This document shows positions 25,661 to 36,670 of a stretch of 64,000 nucleotides of DNA, one piece after another. The stretch is taken from the NCBI GenBank assembly GCA_950106755.1, contig OX467083.1, forward strand, positions 49,118,555-49,182,554, written 5' to 3'. The translations under genes were made by a program, and so were the position numbers. This DNA is from Climacium dendroides. Taxonomy: Eukaryota > Streptophyta > Bryopsida > Hypnales > Climaciaceae. The notes below the pieces were generated by a model. That model worked only from the letters and a program-made list of their open reading frames with translations. It searched no databases and was not told where the DNA came from. The number at the start of each line of letters is the position of its first letter. The first letter of the stretch is position 1.

Positions 25661-26170
25661 GCTGTTTTAGACTAAGACGGAGAAGATACCGTTTGGTGAA
25701 GAAGTTTAGGCCAAGACATGGTTATTTGAGGCAACCAGTGGGATGTTTGAGAAGATGAAAAGACAACAAAATAACAGGTTGAGAAGTCTTGATTGGTTGT
25801 AGTGTAAACACCAAATGGAAAAGGCTTCTGGATAACTTCACAAATTGAAGTTCATTGGCCAACAATCTCCATGGACATATTTTGTATGTTTTGGGCCTAT
25901 GTATGTAACTTTGAAAAGCATTAACTTTTTGCATTTGGTCCTAAAATTCAATAAAATTTGTTGGAAAAAATGTGCCTATTTGCCAAGTTTGTGTGATAAT
26001 ATTTTCATATCAATTCATTACATATTGAATTTGAAGGAATCATTTAAGTACATGAGGTTCAATTTTAGTTCACCAATGCAATTGCGGTTCATCAAACAAA
26101 TTCTAATGGTAAAATAAAGGGAATGCTTCATTGACATTTGTAGCAATGGAGGGTAGAAACATCATTTTCT
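25661..26170. other. Downstream of reductase copy 1, no gene
   Basis: The inverted-duplicate homology ends near 25660. Frames of 70-90 codons here have no motif and overlap on opposite strands. Confidence 0.5.
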
Positions 26171-26175
26171 TATTG

Positions 26176-26250
26176 AAATCCATTGTCCATCATGAATCCT
26201 TAAATTATAGAGGATAATTTGAAGATTCATGATGGACAATGGATTGTTAA
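26176..26250. repeat. Hairpin with ~23-bp arms
   Basis: Arms ATCCATTGTCCATCATGAAT and ATTCATGATGGACAATGGAT are exact inverses around a short AT-rich loop. It sits just before a longer foldback. Probably a small transposon relic. Confidence 0.8.
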
Positions 26251-26270
26251 AACGAAGGAAATATGTTTGA

Positions 26271-26612
26271 AGTACAATTTCATATCTCATTTAGGCATAA
26301 TAAAATAACCTATTTGAGAAAAATTTGAACTAAAAAATGTTGATCAAGTTAAATTTCATTACCAAAAATCTACTTGAGGTTTCAATTCTCCAATCAAAAG
26401 TTATGGATAAATTTTAGAAGGTATGTTTGAAAATGTCAAAAACAATGACTCTCCTAACCCCTTTCTAAAATTTGATCATAACTTTTAATTGGAAGCTCAA
26501 AATCTCAAATGGATTTCTGTTAATGAAATTCAACTTGATTTAACAACTTTTTTTAATTTAAAGTTTTTGAAAAAAAATTCTACTATGCCTAAATGAGGTT
26601 TGAAATTCTACT
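26271..26612. mobile_element. 342-bp foldback element
   Basis: Nearly the whole sequence folds into two arms of about 165 bp. Left tip: TCTCATTTAGGCATAATA. Right tip reverse complemented: CCTCATTTAGGCATAGTA. Inner pairing includes CAATCAAAAGTTATGGATAA with CAATTAAAAGTTATGATCAA. No coding frame; target duplication not recognised. Confidence 0.8.
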
Positions 26613-29094
26613 CCTAACACAATCCTTGCTTTTGTCTTAATTATGAGTAGTTGAGCTCCTATTCATTCAAATTTACATATCTAGCATGGATTGCTTTACC
26701 TACTACTACCCTACATATATATATAAATAGCTTGTTGTCTCAAGTAAAACAGAAAATATAATTGGATTTTGTATCAATGTGAGGTTCTAACTCAAATTGT
26801 TATGATGAATGAAGAGTCTTATCTTCATTTACAATTTACATATATAATAATAATATATTGTAGGGTAGTGGCTCTATTATAGTCATGAAGTTGGAGTTCA
26901 ATGAAGTTGGAGTTCTCCAAAGGCCAAGTTTCTTGTATGGGGGTTAAGGCCAACCAAGGAACTTGACCTCTAGAGAACTTACTTTAATGGGGACTAGTAA
27001 AAGAAAAGAAGGAAAACTTTGAAAACAAATAAAATGCTACATACAAAGTTGAAGCTTTGTTAATAGTGGCATAAAATATGTAAGCACGGGGTTCTTAGCA
27101 ATGATAAATGTTTGTGAAAGGAGAAGAAATGACAAAAGAAACTATAGAAACCTTAACCTAACACCTATTCAATCCATGGAATCCAAAAGAACCTAGTTCT
27201 TACAACAAATAAGGGAACAACACTATTGCTTTAACAAATTCTCCTCACCCCAAATCTAACCCTTGGGGGTCAACTCTCCCAACTTGCAAGATGCAATAGC
27301 ACCTGAATCCCTCTCAAATTTTCCTACCACATCTTCTCAAGTTCTAAAGTTAAACCCTCTTTAGAATACAAAAATAAAAGCAATCTACAAGACCACAACC
27401 ACAATTTATTCAATAATTTGCAGAAAAAATGAAGCAAAGTAAGTGATGGTATATTAAATCATCCTCAGTTCTATCCAACTTAGATTGCAAAGTTTTTTCA
27501 AACCAAGTCCATCCAAATAAAAAAAAATCAAGTACTAAAAAAAGATTGCTACAAAGATAGAAGTCAAGCCTTTAAGTATCCACAAGAAGGTCTCAAGGTT
27601 GCAAATAATATGGGACAAATGCCCAACCAAATCCTAACCACCTAATGAGGCTATGCACCTCAAGAATCTACCCCCCGAACAAGGCTAATTATCCAAAGAG
27701 TCTAATCCTCCAATGAGACTAATCATCCATTGAGCTTAACTACCTCTTAACTTGGAACTGACTTAAATATAGTAAGATGCCTAACTTTTAACTAGTAGAC
27801 AACCTACATGACAAAAATGGTAGAGCTTTGAACTTTGAAAAATGCCCCTTTGTTAAAGAGTTAATTTTTTTTAATAAAGGATTTGACATAAGCATTTTAG
27901 TGTAAGCTTTAATTTGCAACCAGTTTCAAAGAAAATGGACAAAAGTTATAACTTGTAGGTTGTATTGAAAAAAGGTACAAAATTTTGAGAGTTGTTGGAA
28001 TTGTTGGATTTTTACTAAATTTGCTATATTTATGCTAAAGTTTTATGTGAGAGATTCTTGAAATCTTATTTTTAATTTTTGAAAGTGTCAAAACTATTAG
28101 AGCTTCCCCAAACAACAAAATTGTCAAAAACTACCAAACATCCCAAATAACCAAAAATTTATGAAGTTTTAAAGTTGAATGAGGGCTTTTAAAGTAGTTT
28201 TGTTAGGAGTTGGTGATTTTGTAGCATTGATGAAACTAGCAAAAGATGAGAGATGAAGTCATTGATGATAAGGTGATAACATTGATTAATTTTACGTCAT
28301 TTATTACAATAAATTTGAAAATTTACAAGAATAATTTTTGTGGTAATTTTAAAAGTTTTCAAAATGGTTATAGGGGTTATTATAAAAGTTATTGAAAAAA
28401 AAATTATTGTGATAATTTTAAAAGTTGTTAAGATAGTTATCGTGGTAGAATTAAAAGTTATCAGAAGATAATTGAAAGTTGAGAGTTAGAAGAAGATTGA
28501 AGGTTGGGAGTTGGAAGTTTGGAAGTGATGGATTAAGTAGTTTGGTTCAAGTTTGGCTCTTGAAGAAATTAATTAATTAATTAATTAAATTTTATTTAAT
28601 TAAAAAAATATGTGATCAAATGATGTGATAAATAAAAGCTTGGTATGTGCTTATGATATGTGCTTATAATGCATGGTTGCTAGTATGTGAGCTTAGGAGC
28701 TTGAACTTAAGAGAGTACACTCATGGTTGTTTAATGTATGTTATTTATGATTGTGGACTTGTGACCTTGGATATTGGTCTTACTTTAATAGCAATTTATG
28801 AGTTTATTTTTGTATATTTTATAGTAGCTATACATTAAAAATATAAAGAGTGATTGGAATAAAAATATATATATTAAAATTGACCAAAAAATATATTTGA
28901 GTGATGAAATTTAGTAATTAATATTAGGACCTTTCAATCAACTATTACTTGATCTAGAAGTTATAAACTTCTCTATAAATGTTCAATGTTGAGGCTCCAC
29001 CAATATTTATAAAATTTAAAATTAATTCAATTTCATCTTAAAGATCCATAAGGTTTCAATGCCATTTGATAGCAAAGTGTAGATGTCCATTAGA
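26613..29094. other. Intergenic DNA, no supported gene
   Basis: AT-rich with simple repeats, including an (AATT)n run at 28570-28590 and loosely repeated TTTTAAAAGTT words at 28340-28450. No domain-like frame. Confidence 0.5.
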
Positions 29095-29800
29095 ATGAAG
29101 ATGACCTTTACCACCACACTAAGGATTACAAGAATGAAAACTAACTCAAGAATATAATAAGGTGTAAGAATGTACTGACCCTTTTAATCTTTCTACATGA
29201 CATCAAGAAATCAAGTAACAACAATAGTATTTAGAAAAAGATCAATTTGAATCAATACCATACATGGGAGAAGAATGATCATTAACTTGACTATTGTCAT
29301 TGCATGTAAACTCTAGTGTCTTGACATCAACTTTTAGGTCTAAAGTTTTTTTAACAATATTGTATGAACAACTTTTGGCAACAAAAATGGGTGATGGAGC
29401 CTCTATCAAATTTGTCTTTAGAATATGGATGTAATATGGAAAATTCTTGGGTCTAGGAAAAGGTAAGAGCACAAGTTGCCAAAGAAAATTGCCTCTACAA
29501 GATGCAATGAATAGACAATTAGAAATTTTGAGTAAATTTTGAGATATTGGTAAATTTGAGAAATCATATTTATGAAGACTTTATTGAAGACATGCATAAT
29601 GACAACATCCAACTTATTTACAACAACATCTCTTTGGGTGTGTGCTAAACTCTTCACAAAGTCTTCATAAAGTCTTCATCATTAGAATTGTCAATCACTG
29701 TAGACAAAGGGTGTTTGGTTTGGATGGTGGACACTAGAAGTAGGAGGAGTATTCAAAGGTTGAAGAAGAGCTTTGAAAATATCACTAATACTCTTCAACA
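29095..29800 (-). pseudogene. 3' fragment of the methyltransferase-like gene
   Basis: This is a second, partial copy of the 3' end of the gene at 52538-58005. The last exon remains open (stop near 29242) and shares EAPSPI, SYNIV, DLKVDVKTLE and NDHSSPMYGI with EAPSPI, SYNIV, DLEANVETSR and SDHSSPICGI in the larger copy. Upstream, the exon holding LLQPL is recognisable (at about 29745-29760) but is followed by several stops. Homology stops near 29800, before the glycine-rich cofactor motif. Non-coding 3' sequence is also shared, so it is a genomic and not a processed copy. Confidence 0.65.
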
Positions 29801-30645
29801 ATTGAACAAATACATGATACTTACATGAATTGATTTAAAATTTTACACAAAAATCACAAATCATTTGTGAACACACTTGGATGCACTTCATTTGTTTTCT
29901 ATATTGATGGATATTTTAAAAGGTACAATTAAATGTAACTAGGTACAATAACAAAATTTACTTTGAAAATTAACAACTAATTAAAATAATTCTCAAGTCA
30001 TATATCTATTATAAGATGATGTAATATAGTTTCTATCTTTTATTGGTACATGCATTACCCCTTTGAAACTTTCTATATCATTTCAACACTTGAATACACA
30101 TAGAATCAATTTCTTTTGACCATTTGTGTACTTATTAATCCTACCAATAATCCTATTATGTGACTATTTGATGTACATTTTTGTATTTTATTAGCCAAAT
30201 AAAAGCAAACCTAGGGTGTCTTCAAAGATGACATGAAAACTCTTTGAAACTAGAAAACCATCTCTACCTCAAAGTACTTTGATTGTTTCTAAAAGGAACT
30301 TTAATTTTTTTCAAAAAATCCCCCAAAAAGATAGGTGCAAATTTGTCCTTGAGCATGTACTAAATGAAATCAAAGATTGCAATATAGTATTCATTACTAC
30401 AAAATTCATACATAAAGATTAAGTAGGCACAATTCATAAAAAAATTGAAAATCTTTTTACGTAATCATGAAGCAACTTGGGCCTAAATGCCTTCTCACTC
30501 AATATCTCAATTCTTTTGTGACTCTAAATTCTTTTAATTTTTTGTATTTGTTTATATTTTACATTTTTTTTCAATCCAATAAAATTTATAACTTTTAACA
30601 CTTTATTGTGGAAAAATTTGCACTTAATTGTGGAGAATTTAAGAT
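29801..30645. other. Intergenic DNA, nothing recognised
   Basis: No coding frame, repeat boundary or RNA gene seen. Confidence 0.5.
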
Positions 30646-31364
30646 TTAATTCCTAAAGGACCAAGGAGCCCACTTTGTATAAAGAATGCTTTTTAGTATC
30701 ACTTTTTACCTTAGTACTAACCTATTGTTCAGTTCTTGTTGGACCATTTAAGGCTGCCACTAGTCACATTCATAACCCTTGCTTGTTCTTTATTACTCCT
30801 ACAGTTGTTTTTTCTTGGCAAACCTACTAATATACATAGGTGCCTATCCTCGACATCTCTGAAAAATCATAACTAATTCAGATTTGCTTCAAAAATTACA
30901 AAACCACTTTTGTGCTTTGCCGCATTCATTTGTCTTTCTCTGAAAAATATACAAAAATCTTACGATCTACGTAAGCCCATGAAAAAGGTGAAACAACCCT
31001 TAAATGGTCGCTTTTTGAGTATACTACCATATTGATGAAGATGTTGGCCTTGCTTTGGGGACAAGTATTATGAAGTAGTTTGGGGCCTCTAAACACCAAC
31101 GCTACTAATATGTGAGCATGAAAATGCAAGCATGTGAGCTTTGAGCATATATATAAGTAAATATACTACAACCATTGAAGGTGCTTATAATATAAAGACC
31201 AATAATATAGGTTCCTATATCATAGTTACACTATAATCATGAAAGGTTTCTATAATATAAACACCTATAACATAGGTGTATAGTCTTCTAAGCTTATGTG
31301 CTTATGCTCCTAGACTCACATAATAGCAACCCTCCTCTAAACACAATGGTCTTTTAAGGGTTAA
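30646..31364. mobile_element. 711-bp TTAA-flanked element, degenerate TIRs
   Basis: TTAA at 30646-30649 and 31361-31364 brackets 30650-31360. The left terminus is TTCCTAAAGGACCAAGG; the right, reverse complemented, CCCTTAAAAGACCATTG. They match imperfectly, but the left end agrees well with the 18.6-kb element. No transposase. Confidence 0.55.
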
Positions 31365-32590
31365 AGATCATAATTGGTTCTCTTTTGTATGACTCATTAA
31401 TAAATTTTTGACAACTTTGATTGTTATAATGTTGAGATTTGTGTAGGTGGATCTTGATGAAACTTTATAGAGTAGTAAAAAATAAATATTCTTCAAGATA
31501 TATAATATTTTTATTAAATTGAATGATGTTTCCAATGCCTTTGTGTGAATGAACTATTTTTTGACTATAAATGGATGACAATCACTATGCACTTACATAT
31601 TAAGGTTAATGATATTTTTCATATTCAAAATAACATTAAAAAAAAACCTTTTGACTTCCCATGAAGTAATTAATTATAACTCAAAATTGTACATAATTTT
31701 AACTCATTTGTAAAATCAAAGACCCCTAAAATTTTTTGCTTAAAAATTTATAGTTACTACTTGTAACAGTCCAAAAATTGAAAAAAATCATTTTTTAAAT
31801 TTATATTGTGTTAAAAAAAGCATACTAAGATAATTAAATGCAATCCCAAAAAGATTCAATTAGACATTAGATAATTTAATGACAAAAACCATGCTAAATT
31901 TGCTTATTTGGTTGATTTTAGGTGTTCTCATCTAACTATTGGTATATTTGAATTTGAAGAGAGTTAGGTGGATAAATAGGATTTTGTTTTTGAGCAATAC
32001 ACCTACAAGGAGGACCACTCATGACCTTCAAATTAGAAGAGGGGTTATACAATAATCCCTTTGCGCATTATATTTTGTTTTTTTTCTTGTATTTTTGAAA
32101 AGAGCTGAGATTGCCATCATTCATGTTCCAGTGACCTATGTTTGTATATATATGATATATCTTTGAGTTATGTTCATTCTCTTGTCCATCCAAAATGAAT
32201 GATTTTATTCTTATTTTTTGTAAATTAAATTAAATTTTTTTATAGAAAAAACACTACTTTTGAGCACCAAAATAGGAAAGAATTTTTTTTAAATGATGCA
32301 ATTTGAAAATAATTCCCTCTCAAATAGTTGGACTGTACAATTCAAAATAAAACCTTAAGATGCAAAATGTAGGCAACAACAAATGTGCTTAGATGTTGGT
32401 TATAGGTGCATTTATCATAATGCCTAAGCTCTTTCAAGATTGTATTTGAAGTACATTGGAGCAATGTTTTGCCAAAATCTCTCCTCATTTCATATATAAT
32501 AGGAAGTAATACTTAATTAAAAAAGACACCCTTCCCTTTTGACCAATTTGATGGAATTAAGCAAAGGAATATATTGGTGTAAAAATATAA
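31365..32590. other. Intergenic DNA, no gene seen
   Basis: AT-rich, no convincing frame or repeat boundary. Confidence 0.5.
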
Positions 32591-33175
32591 TATTTGTGTA
32601 AAAATATAAGCAAATTATGTCCAAATGGATGTGAGGAATCTTCATTGTTGGGGGTCTTTGAGGGCCTTAAGCTTAGATATTTTTGGCTACCGTTGTCCTT
32701 CGTCTCTTCACGTGGACAGACCCAGCGTTCAGGGTGGCGAAACCTGGCTCACAGAAACAGAAACCTGGTTTGCGGCTTTGGACAATTCCAAGTTCAGGTC
32801 CTGGAGAGGTTTCTTGCGGAAGCTGAGAATATACGATTTCATTAGGGTTTCGGACGCACTATTAGTTCTTCTATTTGTAGCAGTGTCGTAGGAGGGGACT
32901 TAAGTTTTGTATTTTTTCTAGCTGTTGGCGAATTCTGGAATTTGGAGTGGATTCATGCTTGAAGAGACTGTCAATTCTATGCAAGTGTTCTGTTGTGAAA
33001 GACGATGCGCTCTCGTTGTCATTTGGTAGAATACGAGAAACAGTTAGAATTCTTTGGTCTGGGTGAGTGTACCCTGGACGCGTTCCCTTGCTTGGTAGCC
33101 TGAACAATTTAGAATTTAGACTTTGTCTTTTTATTTTTCTGGGGAGGATCTGAGCTCGGATTTGGAGCGGGTTCG
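32591..33175 (+). promoter_or_regulatory. Probable promoter and 5' UTR of the thioredoxin-like gene
   Basis: GC content rises about 500 bp before the ATG at 33176. Two overlapping plus-strand frames (32594-32845 and 32625-32891) lie here. The second reads fairly like protein but ends without a clear donor, and I cannot link it to the downstream gene. It could be an upstream exon, but 5' UTR is more likely. Confidence 0.4.
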
Positions 33176-34513
33176 ATGGAGGTGCTATTTGTGTCCCGAA
33201 TTTTCGTGGCTTCAGCTTCTTCAAGTGATAAATTGGTTAGTCCTTTCGTAAATTCGTCTACTTGCCAAGCTATTATAACTCGAAGCTCTTCTTCCTTTCT
33301 TGGATTTTCTTGTTCGCCGAAACGATTCTCTTGTTTGCAACGACGAGGAGGGCGAGGTGGAATTAGGGCACCGTCCGCTTTGTTGAACGCACATGAGTAT
33401 AGGAAACAGAAACTGGAGAAGGTGCTCCTCAAGGAAGTGGGATCCGATATTGAAAATGATGACAACGACGAGGATTTGTGCCCTATTGAATGTGTCCGCG
33501 AGATCAATAAACTGAGTGAGCTGGACCATGCGATTGAGGATTCCAAGAGCAGTGGTGCTTTAGTTGTGGTGGATTTCTTCCGGACTTCGTGTGGGAGCTG
33601 CCGGTACATCGAAAAAGGATTCCAGAAGCTTTGCAAAGGAGCTGGCAATGGCGAAGCTTCTGTGATTTTTCTGAAACATAATGTATGTGACCTATCCTGT
33701 GACTTTCATTTTGCCTCTATTAGAATAGGCTCCTTCACACAACATTCTTGCTGGGCACCCTCTGAATTGCCATGAAATATAATCTGACACATGAAAAGAA
33801 ATTGCTGACACCTTTTTTTAAAAAGTTGAGCTCGAAATGTAATGTGCTTGGTTTGGAGTTTGAACGGGATCCAAGCTCTCGAATTTCTGCATGTTGTTGG
33901 AAACTATAACCCAGTTGCTATTTTACCGTGTACCTTTCGTAGCAAGTGCCTTTCTCAGTAGCTCTTTTTATATATCGTAGGTTGCTCTGGTTTTATGTTC
34001 TTATGAACATAGATCAGGGCTAAATTTGCAGTGTTTGGAAACTGTTTTTTATGGTTTGTGCAGGTTATGGATGAGTATGACGAGCAGTCTGACATAGCAG
34101 AGAAATTCAGGGTCAAGGTATGGCTACCTCAATCAGTTCTCTGTGCAAAACATGAGCTTACACTGAGTGACAATTAGCCTTGTGGCCATATCTTCTGTTG
34201 TCAATCGATTTCACATTGCCTGTGGTTAATTTCTCTAGTAGCGTATATGTACAATATATACGTATATGTATCATTGTGAGGACCTGGATGCATGAGGTGA
34301 TGCTCCCTTCCTTCCACAACGAGGGTCTCGGTGACCTGACAACCACCATTTCGATGCATGTAGGTTGTGCCATTGTTTCATTTCTACAAGAATGGAGAGC
34401 TTGTAGAATCCTTCCCAACTCGTGACAAAGCTAAAATTCTGGAAGCCATCTACAAACACTTGGATGTTAACCAGACTATTGAAGAGTGGACTGACCTTCA
34501 TGGTCTAAAGTAA
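33176..34513 (+). CDS. Plastid thioredoxin-like protein with CGSC motif
   Basis: Likely thiol-disulfide protein of the plastid, resembling plant thioredoxin-like 4. Exons: 33176-33682, 34064-34117, 34364-34513. All introns are GT-AG and phase 0; product 236 residues. Residues 1 to about 70 are rich in Ser and Arg, as in a chloroplast transit peptide. An acidic stretch (DIENDDNDEDLCPIEC) precedes the fold. The thioredoxin fold begins near residue 112 with VVVDFFRTSCGSC; the redox pair is Cys139 and Cys142, with CGSC in place of the usual CGPC. The cis-Pro site is VVPLFHFYKNGELV at the start of exon 3. The gene lies alone in the 16-kb spacer between the inverted arms. Confidence 0.9.
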
Positions 34514-36180
34514 GGGGCCTCTACATTCCTTTGGGTGTTGTTTCAGTCAGCATTATAGGAATCAGTTTGAACTGAAGAATTTGATCATTTCCTGATGATG
34601 TGCATATAATGAACATCAAGATTGATGTTGTGTACAATAGTTCACATTGGACTATGGTTGACGTACGTACGGATTTGATTTAAGACGTATGCAGTGTACG
34701 CATATGGATTTGAGTCTGTAGGCTTGCACTAAATTTCACATTTTTCAATCGCAAAAGGTTTCGTTGGATGAATGTATGAGTGAAATCGCAGGTCAGTACG
34801 AGGTCTCAGAGAATACTGGCTTTGAAGAATAGTTAGAATGAACATTGATAGCGGAAGAACCTGTGATATTATTTATTGGTTAACCCGCAATGACACCAAT
34901 TGGTGTTTGATGGATGGCTTCATTGAGCTCTTTACGACAGAAAAAGAAAAAATTCATGTAGATTTTTCGGAGTGTCTTGAATGCATTTGCAGTGGATGGT
35001 TAGAAAATTCCAAGTTTTGAGATATTATGGACTTTTCTAGAGAAGACGATGCTTAATGCATGGATAATCTTGTAATGTGTTTTGGCACTTCTAGCTCCTT
35101 GTTCTTGATCACAAGTTTTGTTTAGCCATTAAAATGATCTTTTTAGAATTTGAGCCTAGGCTAGTGATTTTTCTCATAAAAGTCAACCTCTAAAAGTTGA
35201 ATTTTTACCCTTTTTGGTCATTAAGTTGGCACTAGGATTTGTTGAGTTTTTAGCGTACGAAAAAGGTGTGGAGGTCTTTACAAATAAAAAATGGACTTCT
35301 GAAGCCAATAGTACAATCTGTTTATGATTTGGAGTTAATCTCAAGAAGTTAGAAAATAGACCAGTGTAGGAAGTTAAAATTAGTCGAATTAGAATGAAAA
35401 TCCTAATTGATAAGTTTACCTCAATGAAATGAGAGGAGGTGGGTGCCCTTGAAAGGGTATAAATGGGCACCCATTCTCCCCTTGTAGCCATATTTTGGCT
35501 CATTTTACATGTTGGTCCATTTATGTGAACTTTTTGGCCAAATTTAAGCCAAAGTTGTAAATGTGTTGTTTTGGGAGAATTTCAAGCTCCTTTTGTTGCT
35601 ATTTTGTGAACTTTGGAGGACATTAGGGTCCCTTCAAATCTCTCTTGTTGTATCTTGAACTTGTTTTGGAGACCTTGCCAAGTTTTAATAGTTTTGATGC
35701 ATTAACTTATCTTTTGTTGGTATTGTTGTTCCTTGTTTAATCCCAAAGTGACATTTGATATCCAAGGTTCAAAAACATCATTGCTTTTGAAACTCTATAG
35801 GTCTAGATATCTTCAAGTTATACAAATCTCAACCATAAAATCTTGTAGTATATATGTTTTAGATGATATGTACAAAATTTGAAGTCATTTGGCTATATAA
35901 ATTACAAGATCATAATGTTTTAGTGTCAAAAATAGATGCTGAAATTTTCCCAAAAACACATTTGGAGGTGAAATTTGTTTTCTAAACCTACTCAAATGAA
36001 AAAACTTTACACTACAAAATGATTCAAAACTAGTATACAAACACATTAGTGAATTTTTTTCATTCAATCAACTCATTGTGTCTAAAAAACAACTTTGAAA
36101 TGTCAAAAAACAACAAGAAAAATTGCAAAAAACACATCTAAGGTTGAACCTCCTACTAGAATGCTTTTCTTTCACTCATT
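34514..36180. other. Downstream of the thioredoxin-like gene, intergenic
   Basis: 34514-35100 probably includes the 3' UTR. Around 35455-35490 a GGTATAAATGGG and a short pyrimidine-rich stretch resemble an LTR-type promoter, but no paired LTR, primer-binding site or polymerase frame was found. Confidence 0.4.
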
Positions 36181-36670
36181 ACTTCTTGGATTGACATGAG
36201 ATTTTTGCCTCACAAACTTGACTAGTATGCGCAACTTTTCCAAAAAATATTATTGAAATTGGACTTTGTATGAAGAAGAAATAGGCCACCGAAGTTCACT
36301 CTACTCCCCAAATGCTAGGATGTTGAACTTCAAATTGCTCCCAAACATTCACAACAGCTTGGATTGATATGAAAATTTTACCACAATAACTAGACTTCAA
36401 GGGGAACAAAATCCAACAAATTTTATTGAAAATGAATGTTTTATGAAGGAAATCCAAGCCCCCGAAGTTGCAACCCTAAATGCAATTTAGTGAACTCAAA
36501 TTGAAGTTGTGAACTTCAATTGGCCCTCCAAAACTTAGTACATCTTGGATTGTTTTGAAATATTTGCCACACAAACTAGAGGGGTGAATACAACCTTTCC
36601 AATAAGTTTTATTGAACTTGGACCTTGGATGCAAAAGTTACAACACTTTGAGCTGGACTTCAAATTGTTT
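36181..36670. repeat. Degenerate ~180-bp tandem repeat, about 3 units
   Basis: Anchor phrases CTTGGATTGACATGAGATT (36185), CTTGGATTGATATGAAAAT (36358) and CTTGGATTGTTTTGAAATA (36545) are spaced about 173 and 187 bp. Each is followed by a CACAA-ACT segment and then by a TTATTGAA-TGGA-type segment. Units are strongly diverged. A fourth unit may precede them near 36000. Confidence 0.65.

Noticed and set aside
28560..28600. AATT-rich run as a possible regulatory or origin sequence
   Set aside because: It is a simple microsatellite with no further evidence.
32625..32891. Protein-like plus frame upstream of the thioredoxin-like gene
   Set aside because: It has no recognisable domain and no donor that links it in phase to the next exon. 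It is more likely 5' UTR or promoter.
35455..35500. GGTATAAATGGG with a following pyrimidine tract, like an LTR promoter
   Set aside because: No partner LTR, primer-binding site, polypurine tract or reverse transcriptase frame was found nearby.
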